Below are positions 27,063 through 37,225 of a DNA stretch of 64,000 nucleotides, in pieces. Origin of the DNA: Thalassotalea ponticola. GTDB taxonomy: Bacteria; Pseudomonadota; Gammaproteobacteria; Enterobacterales; Alteromonadaceae. Position numbers and translations under genes: made by a program. The DNA lies in NCBI RefSeq assembly GCF_041379045.1, contig NZ_CP166871.1, forward strand, positions 930,001 to 994,000, given 5' to 3'. The notes below the pieces were generated by a model, which made no database searches, was not told where the DNA came from, and was given only the letters and a program-made list of their open reading frames with translations. Numbering within the stretch: position 1 is the stretch's first letter; the number at the start of each line of letters is the position of its first letter.

Positions 27063-28358
27063 ATGATCACACTAGCTAGAAGCTGTGCCGTTACCTTGTG
27101 TTTAGTACCCAGTGTACTGTTTGCCGCGGATTATAAAATTCTGCACATTGGCAAGTTGCTAGCGGTACCCGGTGAACAGGTACAAACTCAGCAGTCGCTT
27201 GTCATAAAAGACAACAAAATAGAGCGCCGTGTTAGCGGTTATATCGACGCTGTTGAGGTTGATAAAAACGCAAAGGTAATAGATTTAAAAGACAAATTTG
27301 TATTACCGGGTTTGATGGATATGCACGTCCATTTGCAATATGAATTTAGCCCGAAAAGCAAATTAGAAGCGGTTACTCTGTCAGCCGAAGACGTGGCGAT
27401 GCGCAGCGTTCACTTTGCTGAAAAAACACTGCAAGCGGGGTTTACCTTAGTGCGCGACCTCGGCGGCGATCCACAGCCTATGTATGCGTTGCGCGACGGC
27501 ATAAATAAGCAGTGGATTGCAGGCCCGCGCATTGTCGCATCGGGTCGAGTACCGGTAACTGGCGGTCATGCTGACGTAGATGGCATGCGCCACGATTTGC
27601 TGGAAAAATACACCTCAGATACGGTGTGTAATGGTCCTTACCAATGTCGTGCAGCCACCCGTAAAGCAATTAAATATGGTGCCGATGTTATTAAGATCAC
27701 CTCAACCGGAGGGGTATTATCAGATACCGATACGGGGACGGGAGTACAAATGGCCGACGACGAACTTGAAGAAATTGTCACAACGGCTCACGCCCTAGGG
27801 CGCAAAGTTGCCAGTCATGCCCATGCGGCTGATGGCATCAATGCCGCCTTGCGAGCAGGAGTCGACTCAATTGAACACGGCAGTTATGCCGACCGAGAAT
27901 CGATAGAGTTGTTCAAAGCTGGTGGTGCTTACCTTGTACCAACCTTGCTTGCCGGTGATACTGTCGTGCAAATGGCCAAAAATAGTGACTTTATGTCACC
28001 GGCTATCAAAGCAAAGGCGTTGCGCGTGGGCAGTGATATGATGGCGAATTTTAGTAACGCCTACAAAAGCGGAGTAAAAATTGCCTTTGGCACCGATTCA
28101 GGTGTGTCAAAACACGGTCGAAATGCCGATGAAGCGCTGTTGATGCATCAAGCGGGGATGCAGCCGATGGATATCATTGTATCTGCCACAGTAAATGCGG
28201 CTGATTTGGTTGATATGAGTGACCAACTCGGCAGCTTAGAAGTGGGCAAGTTGGCCGACATCATTGCCGTTGACGACGACCCTTTACAAGATATCAGTGC
28301 CTTACAGCGGGTTAGCTTTGTGATGAAAGACGGTCAAGTGTATAAACACGTCGACTAG
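27063..28358 (+). CDS. Exported metal-dependent amidohydrolase (imidazolonepropionase/Xaa-Pro dipeptidase-like)
   Basis: A 431-residue protein with a signal peptide ending near LFAADYK, so probably periplasmic. It is an amidohydrolase-superfamily TIM barrel: MDMHVHL supplies the first two metal His, KITSTGG the carboxylated Lys candidate, ASHAHAADG and SIEHGSYAD two further His, and FGTDSGV the catalytic Asp. Relatives include Xaa-Arg and Xaa-Pro dipeptidases and imidazolonepropionase-like enzymes, so a dipeptidase acting on imported or surface-released peptides is plausible. The substrate is not readable. An in-frame TTG at 27039 exists, but ATG 27063 has GAGG six bases upstream. Confidence 0.88.
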   Translation: MITLARSCAVTLCLVPSVLFAADYKILHIGKLLAVPGEQVQTQQSLVIKDNKIERRVSGYIDAVEVDKNAKVIDLKDKFVLPGLMDMHVHLQYEFSPKSKLEAVTLSAEDVAMRSVHFAEKTLQAGFTLVRDLGGDPQPMYALRDGINKQWIAGPRIVASGRVPVTGGHADVDGMRHDLLEKYTSDTVCNGPYQCRAATRKAIKYGADVIKITSTGGVLSDTDTGTGVQMADDELEEIVTTAHALGRKVASHAHAADGINAALRAGVDSIEHGSYADRESIELFKAGGAYLVPTLLAGDTVVQMAKNSDFMSPAIKAKALRVGSDMMANFSNAYKSGVKIAFGTDSGVSKHGRNADEALLMHQAGMQPMDIIVSATVNAADLVDMSDQLGSLEVGKLADIIAVDDDPLQDISALQRVSFVMKDGQVYKHVD

Positions 28359-28407
28359 GTGAACATTTGCCTAGTCGCACACCTGGAATGTTCGCTCCAA
28401 TCACCGC

Positions 28408-28442
28408 AACGCAGATAGGTTTTTGCATTATTTATCTGCGTT
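28408..28442 (+). terminator. Candidate terminator after the amidohydrolase gene
   Basis: AACGCAGATA (28408-28417) pairs perfectly with TATCTGCGTT (28433-28442) around a 15-base loop. TGTTGTTTT follows after eight bases. The loop is long and the T-tract displaced, so efficiency is uncertain. Confidence 0.5.
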
Positions 28443-28649
28443 AGCCTGTTGTTTTAATTCACTATAAATAGCTATTGCTAGGTTGAAATACAGATTTTTG
28501 CCTATAGTTAATAATGTAAGCGCGGTCAACGTTTTGAGATCTGTTGTTGCAGGTTCGACTTAACGCAGGATGATTGTTATCAATGTATCTATGTTTGCGT
28601 AACTGCATATGTCTTCTCATTGAGTCATTGTTAATTGGGGCAGGTTCTG

Positions 28650-29555
28650 ATGATGGCAACCGACATACGTTCTGCAATTATCGCCGAAGGCGGTGGTCAA
28701 AAAGGCATCTTTACCGCGGGGGTACTCGATGCTTTTTTAGAACAAAAATTTTACCCGTTCGATCTTAAAGTCGGCGTTTCTGCTGGAGCGCAAAATATCG
28801 CTGCCTACTGTGCTCGCGCACACCAGTACGGCCAGCAAGCCATTGAAGTATTAACCACCGAACAACAGTTTTTTCGTCCGGCGCGCTTTTTTACCGGTGG
28901 TAATGTCATTGACTTAGATTGGTATTTTCACCAGGTTGAACACCACCAAAAGTTGCGGTTTCCAACACAACCACGCAATTTGACGCCAAACAGTAATTTT
29001 TACGCGGTTGCCAGCCACTATCAGTCATTTGAACCACATTATCTGCACACGTGGCATGACAATATGGTGGCTCATCTAAAAGCTTCAAGCGCGATCCCAT
29101 TTTTATATCGCCCCATGGTCAATGTAGACGCAAATATCATGGTCGATGGTGGTGTTGCCGATCCTATCCCTGTGCGTTGGGCCCACCAACAAGGAGCGAC
29201 ACACATTTGGGTTATTCGCACCGTTGAGGCACACATTGACGGAAAAATGCAGGTTATGGAGCGATTGAAACCGATTATGCGCCGCATCAAGCAATCACCC
29301 CGAGTGTTTGATATGTATCACCATCATCAGAACCGCTACGCAGAAGCAGTCGACTTTCTCAATGCGCCTCCGGTTGGCGTTAATATCGTACAAATTGCTC
29401 CAACTAGGCCGCTCAAATCTATGGTACTTGGCTCTAGTCTTGAGGCGTTAAAAGACGATTATCAACACGGTGTTGAGCAAGGCTTACAAGCGGTTCACCA
29501 GTATCGTGCAGTGATAGAACAAGCAATGCTAAACAAGGTCGTTGCTGAGCCGTAA
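28650..29555 (+). CDS. yjjU: Patatin-like phospholipase, YjjU family
   Basis: A 301-residue cytoplasmic patatin-family lipid acyl hydrolase. The glycine-rich oxyanion loop (AEGGGQKGIFTAGVLDAF), nucleophile elbow GVSAG with its Ser, and catalytic Asp in VDGGVADPIPV are present. The whole layout, including FFxPARFFTGGNVIDLDW, the ASSAIPFLYRP segment and VIRTV after the Asp, follows E. coli YjjU. An in-frame TTG at 28635 is possible; ATG 28650 is chosen because CAGG lies five bases upstream (ATG 28653 is equally readable). It is flanked by long spacers and is probably transcribed alone. Its natural substrate is unknown. Confidence 0.88.
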   Translation: MMATDIRSAIIAEGGGQKGIFTAGVLDAFLEQKFYPFDLKVGVSAGAQNIAAYCARAHQYGQQAIEVLTTEQQFFRPARFFTGGNVIDLDWYFHQVEHHQKLRFPTQPRNLTPNSNFYAVASHYQSFEPHYLHTWHDNMVAHLKASSAIPFLYRPMVNVDANIMVDGGVADPIPVRWAHQQGATHIWVIRTVEAHIDGKMQVMERLKPIMRRIKQSPRVFDMYHHHQNRYAEAVDFLNAPPVGVNIVQIAPTRPLKSMVLGSSLEALKDDYQHGVEQGLQAVHQYRAVIEQAMLNKVVAEP

Positions 29556-29890
29556 TTAGCCCGCGTATTTACCCTCTTTATTCGCCTCTTTATTTGTACT
29601 AATGTCAACTTGGTTTTGTATCGGTGAAATGTTGTTTACATCGAATTAACAAGGTCGTGGGGTCTTGGTTAAACGGTAATTTAACTTAAGTGTCTGTTTT
29701 TATTGCTTTTGATTTATTGGTTTTTCGGCTGATTATACAGAGTGGATTAACAAGTCATAATCCCTTTGTTAACACCGGTGCTACAAAATGCTACACAAAT
29801 GAACTTACGTCTGACCGCCAAATGCGTTTATATCTTATGCAGCCAAATTTACTTGGCGATAATAATTATAACGACATTTTGGAGTTGAAA
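29556..29890. other. Leader region of the first subtilase gene
   Basis: No gene is called. The reading frame of the protease stays open back to 29690, but that stretch has no signal-like or conserved sequence and lies before a good ribosome binding site at 29881. TTAACAA (29747-29753) and TTGTTAA (29766-29772) form a spaced inverted repeat that may be regulatory. A GCTACA motif is repeated at 29780-29797. Confidence 0.4.
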
Positions 29891-32800
29891 GTGAGAATAA
29901 ACACCATCACAAGTGCGTTAGCGGTTGCTTTGTATAGCGCCGGTTCAATGTACGCTGCTGCGGGTATAGCACCAGAAAATGACGTTCACACGTTAAACAA
30001 GCTAAACCTGACTCAGGAGCAAATTAATCAATACCAACTGAGCGCTAACGGGCAAACCGCTACCGGTTCAATGTTGGAAAATGATGGATTAAACGTTCAA
30101 GTTAATTCGCAACGCGCTAAGTTCCAGCACGAAGCCGATATCACGGGCGAGCATGTCTACGTCGTCCGCTTAAAAGACAAGCCAACCGCATTGTACAAAG
30201 GCGGTATTCTCGGTCTACAGGGAACACATGTACAAACCTTAAACCGCGACTTAGGTATCAGCAGCCTTTACGAAGCGGGTAAGCCTACTAGCGATCGCGT
30301 TGTTGCTTACACTAACTATCTTGAAAACAAGCAGTTAGCAACAATAGCAGAAATGAATCGCGTTGTTGGTACGAAACAAATTCGCAACCAATACACAACA
30401 GCGGTAAACGCCTACACGGTTGAATTGACCCAAGAAGAGGCGATGCGAGTTTCTCAATTGCCGCAAGTCGAATTTGTACATCGCGCTAAAACCTATGAGC
30501 TGCACACTGATGCAGGTCCACAAAAAATAAGTGCCGATCAGGTTTGGACAGGTTCAACAGAGCAGGGCGTACCGTACAAGGGTGAAGGCATCATCATGGG
30601 TATCATTGATACCGGTATTAACTCTGATCATCCTTCTTTTGCTGATGTTGGCGACGACGGTTACGATCACACTAACCCTTGGGGTAGTGGTGTATACGTA
30701 GGCGCTTGTGCTGAAGCCGGTAATGAAAACCTGTGTAACGATAAATTAATCGGTATTCGCACCTATGATGTTATCACCGATGCGTTTGACGCTATGATCC
30801 CTGGTTTCCCAGCCATTGGTGAAGATTATCAGGGCCACGGCTCACACGTAGCAGGTACGGCGGCGGGCAACGTGTTAAACAATGTTGATTACGTACTGCC
30901 AGAATACACGGGACAGCCAGCTGACGGTACCGTTATTAAAGAAGACATGTTCAACCTGTCTGGTGTCGCGCCACACGCGAATATTATTTCGTATCAGGTA
31001 TGTCACGCATCCAATGACTCGGGTTACCGAGGCTGTCCATGGGAGTCGATGATTGGCGGTATTGAAGACTCAATCAAAGACGGCGTTGATGTCATCAACT
31101 TCTCTATCGGTGGTCAAGACGATACATCACCTTGGGATGACGGCATAGAACTAGGTTTCTTAGCAGCACGCGAAGCGGGCATCAATGTTGCTGTGGCAGC
31201 GGGTAATGGTGGCCAAGCCGGTGGTGCAAAAGAGTTCTTTGGTTCAATTGACCATGCCTCACCTTGGTTGGCCTCTGTTGCGGCAACCACACACGACCGG
31301 GTGATTAAGGTTGACACGCCAGTTACTTTTGAAGGTTTTGCAACCGATGCCGACGGAGCGCCTCTAGGTTCTGAAGTACCTTGGTGGAGCGACACAGGAC
31401 GCGTGGGTGGCGCTATTAACGAAAGCGAAATTACCGGTGTTGTTGTTTGGGCCAAAGACTACGTCGATGTTAATGGTAACAAAGACTGGCGTGGATATTG
31501 TGGTACAGAGTATCCAGCGGGAACGTTCGATTTTTACAAAGACGGTACACCTATTGTCGGTGCGGCTGAAGGTGATACTAACGTAATCGTCGTTTGTGCG
31601 CGTAACGATTTACGCGATCCAAATGGTATCGCTCGTACTGCGAAAGTCGCTAATGTAAAAGCGGGTGGTGCTGATGGCTTCATCATGTACAACTATGCCA
31701 AAGGCGATGGGGTTCCCAGTGTGTCTTACGAATTGCCAGCTGTTCACCTTACTTATGAACAGTGGGAAGGTGAAGTTACCACTTGGGGCGAGCCAGGATA
31801 TAACTACGGTTTTAAAGACTGGATTGATTCATACTCTGAAAAGGGTCATATGATCACCATTGGCGCAACGGCAATATTTAACGATCACAATCCTGAACAC
31901 GGTGACTGGTTAGCTCCGTTCTCGTCTCGTGGTCCAAGTAATTCAACACCAGAAATGCTTATTCCGCAAATTGCTGCACCGGGTGTAAACATCTATGCTG
32001 CATACGCCGATGAACATCCATTTGTTGGTAATATGGGTAATACCGATTATGTCGCTATTAGTGGTACCTCAATGGCATCGCCACATGTTGCTGGTGCGAT
32101 GGCGCTAATTCGTCAAGCTCACCCTGATTGGACACCGACTGAAGTGCAATCAGCACTGATGCTAACTGCCGATAACGTTGTTCGGTATCGCCGTTTGAAC
32201 CAAGCGAATGGCGATGTTGGCGAAGCGTTTATTTATCGCGCTGGCGCGGGTCGTATTAATGTGGCCGAAGCTATCGATACCGGCCTAGTTATGGATGAAA
32301 CCATTGAAAACTTCAAACTGGCTAATCCAAATAACGGTGGTCAAGTACACCGCTTGAACATTCCTCAGTTAGTCAACATGGAATGTAAGCCAGTGTGTCA
32401 GTGGACTCGTACATTTAGAGCGACCAAAGACGGCTCTTGGACTGTCGATCACAGCGATGTTGTTAACTGGAACTTCGACCTTCGCAGCCAATCAGCGCAA
32501 AACGGCGTGAATATTTCTGCAACGCCAAGTGAATTCACGCTAAATGCTGGTGAAACACAAACAGTTGTATTTGAAGCGTCAATAATGGATACCCAAGACT
32601 GGTTCTCTAATGCTGAAGTCGAATTACACTCAGATGTTATTTTGACCGAAGTAAGCGGTGCTAGCTCAGAGGTTCACCTGCCAGTGGCCTTTAAGTTCTC
32701 GAAAAACGGTATGCCTGCTCGCCTTCGCGCTGTCGCTCACCGCAACGAGGGTAGCTTCCAGTTTAACGGTTTAGAATTACCTGCATTAGACACACCTTAC

Positions 32801-35185
32801 ACGCGTGTGTATCAACCGGTTAAAGCCGACGTCAAAACCGTTGCCTTGCCAAAAGATGATGATGGTTACTTCCCGTGGTCGTCAAATTCAGATGATGTTC
32901 CAGCATCATTCCGTATGGATGAAGCGACACACGTTGAAATGATCGAAGTACCAGCTGGTGCGAAACGCCTTATCGCAGAAGTGCAAGGCACCGTTCAGTC
33001 AGATCTTCACGGTCATATCGACGAGGGTAATGCGCTGATATACGTTGGTAAGGATTATAACCAAAACGGTGAAGCAGATGTGTCTGAGGAAATTCTTTGT
33101 GTATCAAATCACATTGAATTTAACAACTTCTGTAACATCAATAATCCTGAAGAAGGTACCTACTGGGCGGTAATATACAACCCAGGTAAATTGACTGGGC
33201 AAGCGCCTAATTGGACTGAACGATACCCAGATATTGCTGATGAGGAATTTGCTTATACAGTTGCTGTGGTAACCGATAGCGTTGCCTCTGATATGTCACT
33301 ACACGTTGAGCCAACGGATGGTAAAAATACCGTCAGTGCGACATTAAGCTACAACATGCCAGAGATGGCGGAAGGCGATATTTACTACTCAGTACTTGAT
33401 TTCGGTACCTCTGAAATCAACGCAGGTAACGTCGGTAAAGTTGCGTTCAAGCTTGAACGTGGTGTTGATGACATCAATCTAGATGTTACTCAAACCAAAG
33501 CGCGTGCGGGCGATGTGATTCCATACACATTCGAAGTACAACCGAATGATACCGGTGCTGATCGCGCGTTTACCATCACCGCTAACATGCCTCAAGGTTT
33601 GCGTTTTTCTGCGGAGGATATTTTTACCTCTAACGACGAAATCGTTACCGATATCAGTGTTGATGGTAATGTTGTAACCATTTCAGGTGTGCAACCAAAC
33701 ACCGCAGGTATTAAACCGCGATACATTCAAACAACCAACGTTGAAGATGCAATGTGTCGTATGCCTAACTTTGGCAACTCAAACCCAGGTGGTTATGTCG
33801 ACCTTGAAGAGTTTGGTTTTGCGCCAATATTCGGAGGTTTCAATAAAGGCGTTGACGAAAATGGCAACCCAACCGGTGATAACAACATTTTAATGCGCGA
33901 AGGTATTCAGCTACCTATCTCGGCATTATTTAATGGACGTTATGACGCTTGGCACTTGTACAACAACTCGGATCGTTTGAATATTAACCCTCAAAACTCG
34001 ATTCAGTTACGCGGTACTGGTGTGTTCGATTTATGGCAACAACCATTCTTCTTCCCATACCACTTGGGCTTCCCGTATAACTCATTCCCGTATGAGTCGG
34101 TAGGACCACTATGGCGTGGCATGGGCATTGGTGAAATGGGTACAGGCCCTGAATTTATGTCGGTTCCATTAATCAACAATTGGACTGAAAAAGCGGGTAT
34201 TTCTTTAGCGAGTACGCAAACAGGTTGGGGCATCATCGAAGTCGATAATGCGCGCAGCTACCGTTCGCTAGGTAGAGATTACACTCAGCCTAACCGTCCG
34301 TTCAAATGGGAAGAAAAAGACGACCGCTTTGATTACCAGCTAGTGTTTAACGTCAACACTCGTCACGGTAAAAATGAGCATGAAATCTATTACGCGTACG
34401 ACAACATTGATTTTGGTTCACAAAACGGCCGCGGTGCTATTGGTTTACAAGGCTTTACCGGACCAGTTTACTCGCGAGGCCCGATTTCAGGTGGGTTCCT
34501 TGGCGAAGAGTATGCGTATGATGATCTCGACAGCAAATTGCACGACGGCTTAGTCATTTGTTACGACTACTATGGTCCTGAGTCTTCACAATTTGAAGTT
34601 ACGGTATGGACACAAGTTGAGCGAGATGCGACTGGCGTCGACCAGGTCATGACAGCCACCAGTGTTGTTGACGGCATGGCAAACGTTGAAATGAGTCATA
34701 CTTTAGCGGTACCAACCAATATTCAGCTATCAGCTATTGCAGACATGGACGTTGCCGAGAATGACTCTGTGCAATTCAATGTCTACTACGCAGATAACTC
34801 TGAATTGGCAAGCGTAAATGAGATTATGGTCTCTGGTGAGAATATCTCAGCAACGGTTGAAGGTCATGAGCCAGGTTCTGCGATTACGATTACACCGAAG
34901 AAAAACTTCCACGGTGAGACACAAGTAACGGTAACCGTTGCGGATATTGAGAATCCAGCAGATAAAGCAAGTACGACGTTTGTGCTTAATGTTATCTCGG
35001 ATGGCAAGCAAAAAGGTTGTACCGATAGCTCGGCAAACAACTACGATGCTAACGCTAACGAAGATGACGGTAGCTGTGAATATCCTGAACTTGCTGAGAA
35101 AGATTCAGATAGCTCAGGTGGTTCTTTAGGTTACTTTGCAGTGATGCTATTAACCATGCTTGGATTGCGTCGTCGCATGCGCTAA
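29891..35185 (+). CDS. Secreted S8 subtilisin-like protease with PA insert and GlyGly-CTERM anchor (copy 1)
   Basis: A 1764-residue exported serine protease. A signal peptide (1 to about 24) and an I9-type propeptide (about 80-210) precede the peptidase: catalytic D240 (IIDTGINSDH), H316 (GHGSHVAGT) and S727 (SGTSMASPHVAG). A protease-associated insert (VVCARN, GGADGFIMYN) lies between His and Ser. Long beta-rich domains follow, then a cysteine/Asp repeat (GCTDSSANNYDANANEDDGS) and the C-terminal signal LAEKDSDSSGGSLGYF, a hydrophobic helix and RRRMR, the GlyGly-CTERM form cleaved by rhombosortase. GTG 29891 is chosen because GGAG sits six bases upstream and the signal peptide begins there. 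It is a paralogue of the protease at 44.7-49.8 kb. Confidence 0.92.
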   Translation: MRINTITSALAVALYSAGSMYAAAGIAPENDVHTLNKLNLTQEQINQYQLSANGQTATGSMLENDGLNVQVNSQRAKFQHEADITGEHVYVVRLKDKPTALYKGGILGLQGTHVQTLNRDLGISSLYEAGKPTSDRVVAYTNYLENKQLATIAEMNRVVGTKQIRNQYTTAVNAYTVELTQEEAMRVSQLPQVEFVHRAKTYELHTDAGPQKISADQVWTGSTEQGVPYKGEGIIMGIIDTGINSDHPSFADVGDDGYDHTNPWGSGVYVGACAEAGNENLCNDKLIGIRTYDVITDAFDAMIPGFPAIGEDYQGHGSHVAGTAAGNVLNNVDYVLPEYTGQPADGTVIKEDMFNLSGVAPHANIISYQVCHASNDSGYRGCPWESMIGGIEDSIKDGVDVINFSIGGQDDTSPWDDGIELGFLAAREAGINVAVAAGNGGQAGGAKEFFGSIDHASPWLASVAATTHDRVIKVDTPVTFEGFATDADGAPLGSEVPWWSDTGRVGGAINESEITGVVVWAKDYVDVNGNKDWRGYCGTEYPAGTFDFYKDGTPIVGAAEGDTNVIVVCARNDLRDPNGIARTAKVANVKAGGADGFIMYNYAKGDGVPSVSYELPAVHLTYEQWEGEVTTWGEPGYNYGFKDWIDSYSEKGHMITIGATAIFNDHNPEHGDWLAPFSSRGPSNSTPEMLIPQIAAPGVNIYAAYADEHPFVGNMGNTDYVAISGTSMASPHVAGAMALIRQAHPDWTPTEVQSALMLTADNVVRYRRLNQANGDVGEAFIYRAGAGRINVAEAIDTGLVMDETIENFKLANPNNGGQVHRLNIPQLVNMECKPVCQWTRTFRATKDGSWTVDHSDVVNWNFDLRSQSAQNGVNISATPSEFTLNAGETQTVVFEASIMDTQDWFSNAEVELHSDVILTEVSGASSEVHLPVAFKFSKNGMPARLRAVAHRNEGSFQFNGLELPALDTPYTRVYQPVKADVKTVALPKDDDGYFPWSSNSDDVPASFRMDEATHVEMIEVPAGAKRLIAEVQGTVQSDLHGHIDEGNALIYVGKDYNQNGEADVSEEILCVSNHIEFNNFCNINNPEEGTYWAVIYNPGKLTGQAPNWTERYPDIADEEFAYTVAVVTDSVASDMSLHVEPTDGKNTVSATLSYNMPEMAEGDIYYSVLDFGTSEINAGNVGKVAFKLERGVDDINLDVTQTKARAGDVIPYTFEVQPNDTGADRAFTITANMPQGLRFSAEDIFTSNDEIVTDISVDGNVVTISGVQPNTAGIKPRYIQTTNVEDAMCRMPNFGNSNPGGYVDLEEFGFAPIFGGFNKGVDENGNPTGDNNILMREGIQLPISALFNGRYDAWHLYNNSDRLNINPQNSIQLRGTGVFDLWQQPFFFPYHLGFPYNSFPYESVGPLWRGMGIGEMGTGPEFMSVPLINNWTEKAGISLASTQTGWGIIEVDNARSYRSLGRDYTQPNRPFKWEEKDDRFDYQLVFNVNTRHGKNEHEIYYAYDNIDFGSQNGRGAIGLQGFTGPVYSRGPISGGFLGEEYAYDDLDSKLHDGLVICYDYYGPESSQFEVTVWTQVERDATGVDQVMTATSVVDGMANVEMSHTLAVPTNIQLSAIADMDVAENDSVQFNVYYADNSELASVNEIMVSGENISATVEGHEPGSAITITPKKNFHGETQVTVTVADIENPADKASTTFVLNVISDGKQKGCTDSSANNYDANANEDDGSCEYPELAEKDSDSSGGSLGYFAVMLLTMLGLRRRMR

Positions 35186-35230
35186 GCACCTCGAAATAAA
35201 GATAAACTGAGTTTTATCCTATCAAGTAAA

Positions 35231-35257
35231 GCCGAGACACGAGTCTCGGCTTTTTTT
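35231..35257 (+). terminator. Intrinsic terminator after subtilase 1
   Basis: GCCGAGAC, loop ACGA, GTCTCGGC, then T7. A perfect eight-base GC-rich stem 46 bases after the stop codon. Confidence 0.95.
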
Positions 35258-35304
35258 ATGCTCACTCATGACATAGCTATGTCATGCTCTATCGATGAAA
35301 AGCC

Positions 35305-35838
35305 CTAGCGAGGGTGCTTTTTGTTAAAATTTTGGTAAGGATCAAAGGTCTTTTCAGCTGTGCTCTGGGCATCTGTGTGTGATCGTTGATCTGTGCTTTT
35401 GGCGGTGTTTTTACGAGTTTGTTGTCTCACCATTTGGTTACCAGACCACGGTGAGTTGCGGTTGTCACGCTGTCTAGAGGCGCTGGCTTTTTTTAATCGC
35501 AATCGCTCAGCATCTTCTAAGCTCAGCTCTTGTGGCGCTCTTGGCTTTTGCTCTAACGGGACAATTCGCTCTCGCGGCGGCAACTCAAACATCTCATCAG
35601 TGGCGCGAGGTAGGTTTTTGAACTGGTAAAGATAGAAACTTTCAACTTTGTGTTGCGCCCATTCGGTTTTCTTTACAAACTTTATACTGGCTTTGATGCT
35701 TGGGTTTTTCTTGAAGCAATTGAGGTTGAGGTATGCTGCCAGAATTTCCCAACCGTAATGGTCAACGAGCTCGGTTAGCACCTGTTCAAGGCTTGTACCG
35801 TGTAAAGGGTTATTTTCATATTCTTGCTGAGTATACAT
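35305..35838 (-). CDS. VF530 family (DUF2132) DNA-binding-like protein
   Basis: A 177-residue cytoplasmic protein. Residues about 8-80 match the VF530 family ([40 protein letters not shown]), a small helical domain named after a Vibrio fischeri protein and proposed to bind DNA. The tail from about 90 is charged, Arg/Gln/Ser-rich and low in hydrophobic residues, so probably disordered and suited to nucleic-acid contact. It sits between subtilase 1 and its neighbouring two-component quartet, on the quartet's strand but separated by a repeat-bearing spacer, so it is likely independent. Function unknown. Confidence 0.85.
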   Translation of the reverse strand: MYTQQEYENNPLHGTSLEQVLTELVDHYGWEILAAYLNLNCFKKNPSIKASIKFVKKTEWAQHKVESFYLYQFKNLPRATDEMFELPPRERIVPLEQKPRAPQELSLEDAERLRLKKASASRQRDNRNSPWSGNQMVRQQTRKNTAKSTDQRSHTDAQSTAEKTFDPYQNFNKKHPR

Positions 35839-35880
35839 GGGTCCGTACTCTGTTACTGAATCGATACGCTATCTGAATCT

Positions 35881-35922
35881 GCGCTATGTGGGTTGCGCTA
35901 TAGCAGTTGCGCTATGGTAGTT
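35881..35922. repeat. Three tandem 14-base repeats upstream of the VF530 gene
   Basis: Units begin at 35881, 35895 and 35909, each GCGCTAT plus four variable bases plus GTT (with minor changes). They lie about 43 bases upstream of the VF530 start, between it and the kinase gene. They may be regulatory sites or a small slipped-strand expansion. Confidence 0.8.
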
Positions 35923-36034
35923 GATAGTATAAATCTTTTTTTGATAGTCAGCTTGAGCAATGTGCTTTTGAGATCTGTGACAGGTCAGTCTTTACTCAGT
36001 TTCGGCGCCACTGTGGTCGCTTTTGGCAAATGAA

Positions 36035-37225
36035 CTACGACAGCGCGTCTGCTGTTGGACACAAACGGGGAATGCTAACGCTGACCCTTGCCCCACCGAG
36101 CGAGGCGGCGCTTTTAGTCAATTTACCATGGTGGCGGTTTACAATAGATTCAACAATGTACAGTCCTAAGCCAAACCCGGTTGTGGTGCCTTGGTTATTT
36201 ACTCGCGGCTTGTTAGCGTCAAAACCTGGCCCGTCATCGTCAATGTGGAAGGTGACATTTTCTGGTTCAACATCCACACTGACCGACACTTTTTGCCGCG
36301 CATAGCGCAGGGCGTTATTCAGTAAGTTAGACAGGGCTAATTCTAGTTGTGCTTTATTAGCGTTTATTTGCGTGTCTTGCTGATGGTAAACAATATCAAC
36401 ACCAGTGTGCAGGTGTTGGTATTTGTCTGCTAAATTGGTGAGTAACGACTTGACGCTAATACTTTGCAGATACTGGGGATCAACCTGTTGAGAGCTGCTA
36501 AATACCATGTAGTCAGTGGCTAGGGTTTCTAACTCTGCAACGTCCATTAACATGCGGCTTAAGTGCTTATCCTCGATGTTACCTTCTATTCGCTTTAATA
36601 CGAACTTCATTCGAGCCAGTGGGGTACGCACTTCATGGGCAATAATTTTAGCAACATCTTTTTGTAAGCTAACAAACTCAACTAAGCGATTACTCATGGT
36701 ATACAAGGCGTGGGCTAGGGGGTATACGGTTGATTTCTTACTGATCGTAAGAGGTTGGGTTTGCTGATTTTCACCAAATTGCAACGCGCATCTTTGTAAA
36801 AAGGCCAAATCGCGAAACATCGGCCACATCAATACTAAAAAGATAATCGCCAGCGCACTGTAAAAAAATAAAATTAGATAATTGTCGTTTACAGGTTCTA
36901 ATTTGGTCGGTATTGGTCCCCATTGTACATAGGTTTTTGTGTCGTGCTCGCGCAAGTAGTAGGTGTGTTCACCAACGCTATAGGCGATTAACTCGTTATT
37001 GTTCAATCGCCTCATTAGCTGAGCAGAAAGCTGAATATTGGCTTTATCGAGGTAGCTAAAGCTTGCCCCTGTGGCGCTGTGTTGGGCGGTAAATACGGCG
37101 TCAACAGGGATGTTATACTGCACAGGTGGCGCATAAAACTGGGTATATAGTTTGCTGAAGCTAAAGACGAGAGCAAATACCGCAAGTAATATAAATGAAT
37201 AAAAACGAATAAAATGACTATGCAT
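36035..37225 (-). CDS. Sensor histidine kinase, RstB-like (module 1)
   Basis: A 396-residue inner-membrane kinase. Helices near 7-27 and 130-152 bracket a periplasmic sensor of about 100 residues. A linker resembling a HAMP region precedes the H-box with H197 in IAHEVRTPLARMKF, then LSNLLNNALRYA (N box), DDDGPGF (G1) and GFGLGLYIV (G2). It is last in the transcription order MipA - DUF3019 - regulator - kinase. ATG 37225 is chosen because it overlaps the end of the regulator gene by eight bases and starts at the basic/hydrophobic MHSHFIRFYSF; an upstream in-frame start at 37279 lies inside the regulator. Its partner is the adjacent regulator. Confidence 0.9.
   Translation of the reverse strand: MHSHFIRFYSFILLAVFALVFSFSKLYTQFYAPPVQYNIPVDAVFTAQHSATGASFSYLDKANIQLSAQLMRRLNNNELIAYSVGEHTYYLREHDTKTYVQWGPIPTKLEPVNDNYLILFFYSALAIIFLVLMWPMFRDLAFLQRCALQFGENQQTQPLTISKKSTVYPLAHALYTMSNRLVEFVSLQKDVAKIIAHEVRTPLARMKFVLKRIEGNIEDKHLSRMLMDVAELETLATDYMVFSSSQQVDPQYLQSISVKSLLTNLADKYQHLHTGVDIVYHQQDTQINANKAQLELALSNLLNNALRYARQKVSVSVDVEPENVTFHIDDDGPGFDANKPRVNNQGTTTGFGLGLYIVESIVNRHHGKLTKSAASLGGARVSVSIPRLCPTADALS

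Noticed and set aside
29690-29890. N-terminal extension of subtilase 1 by 67 residues.
   Set aside because: It would bury the signal peptide and lies ahead of a good GGAG-GTG start; the paralogue has no such extension.
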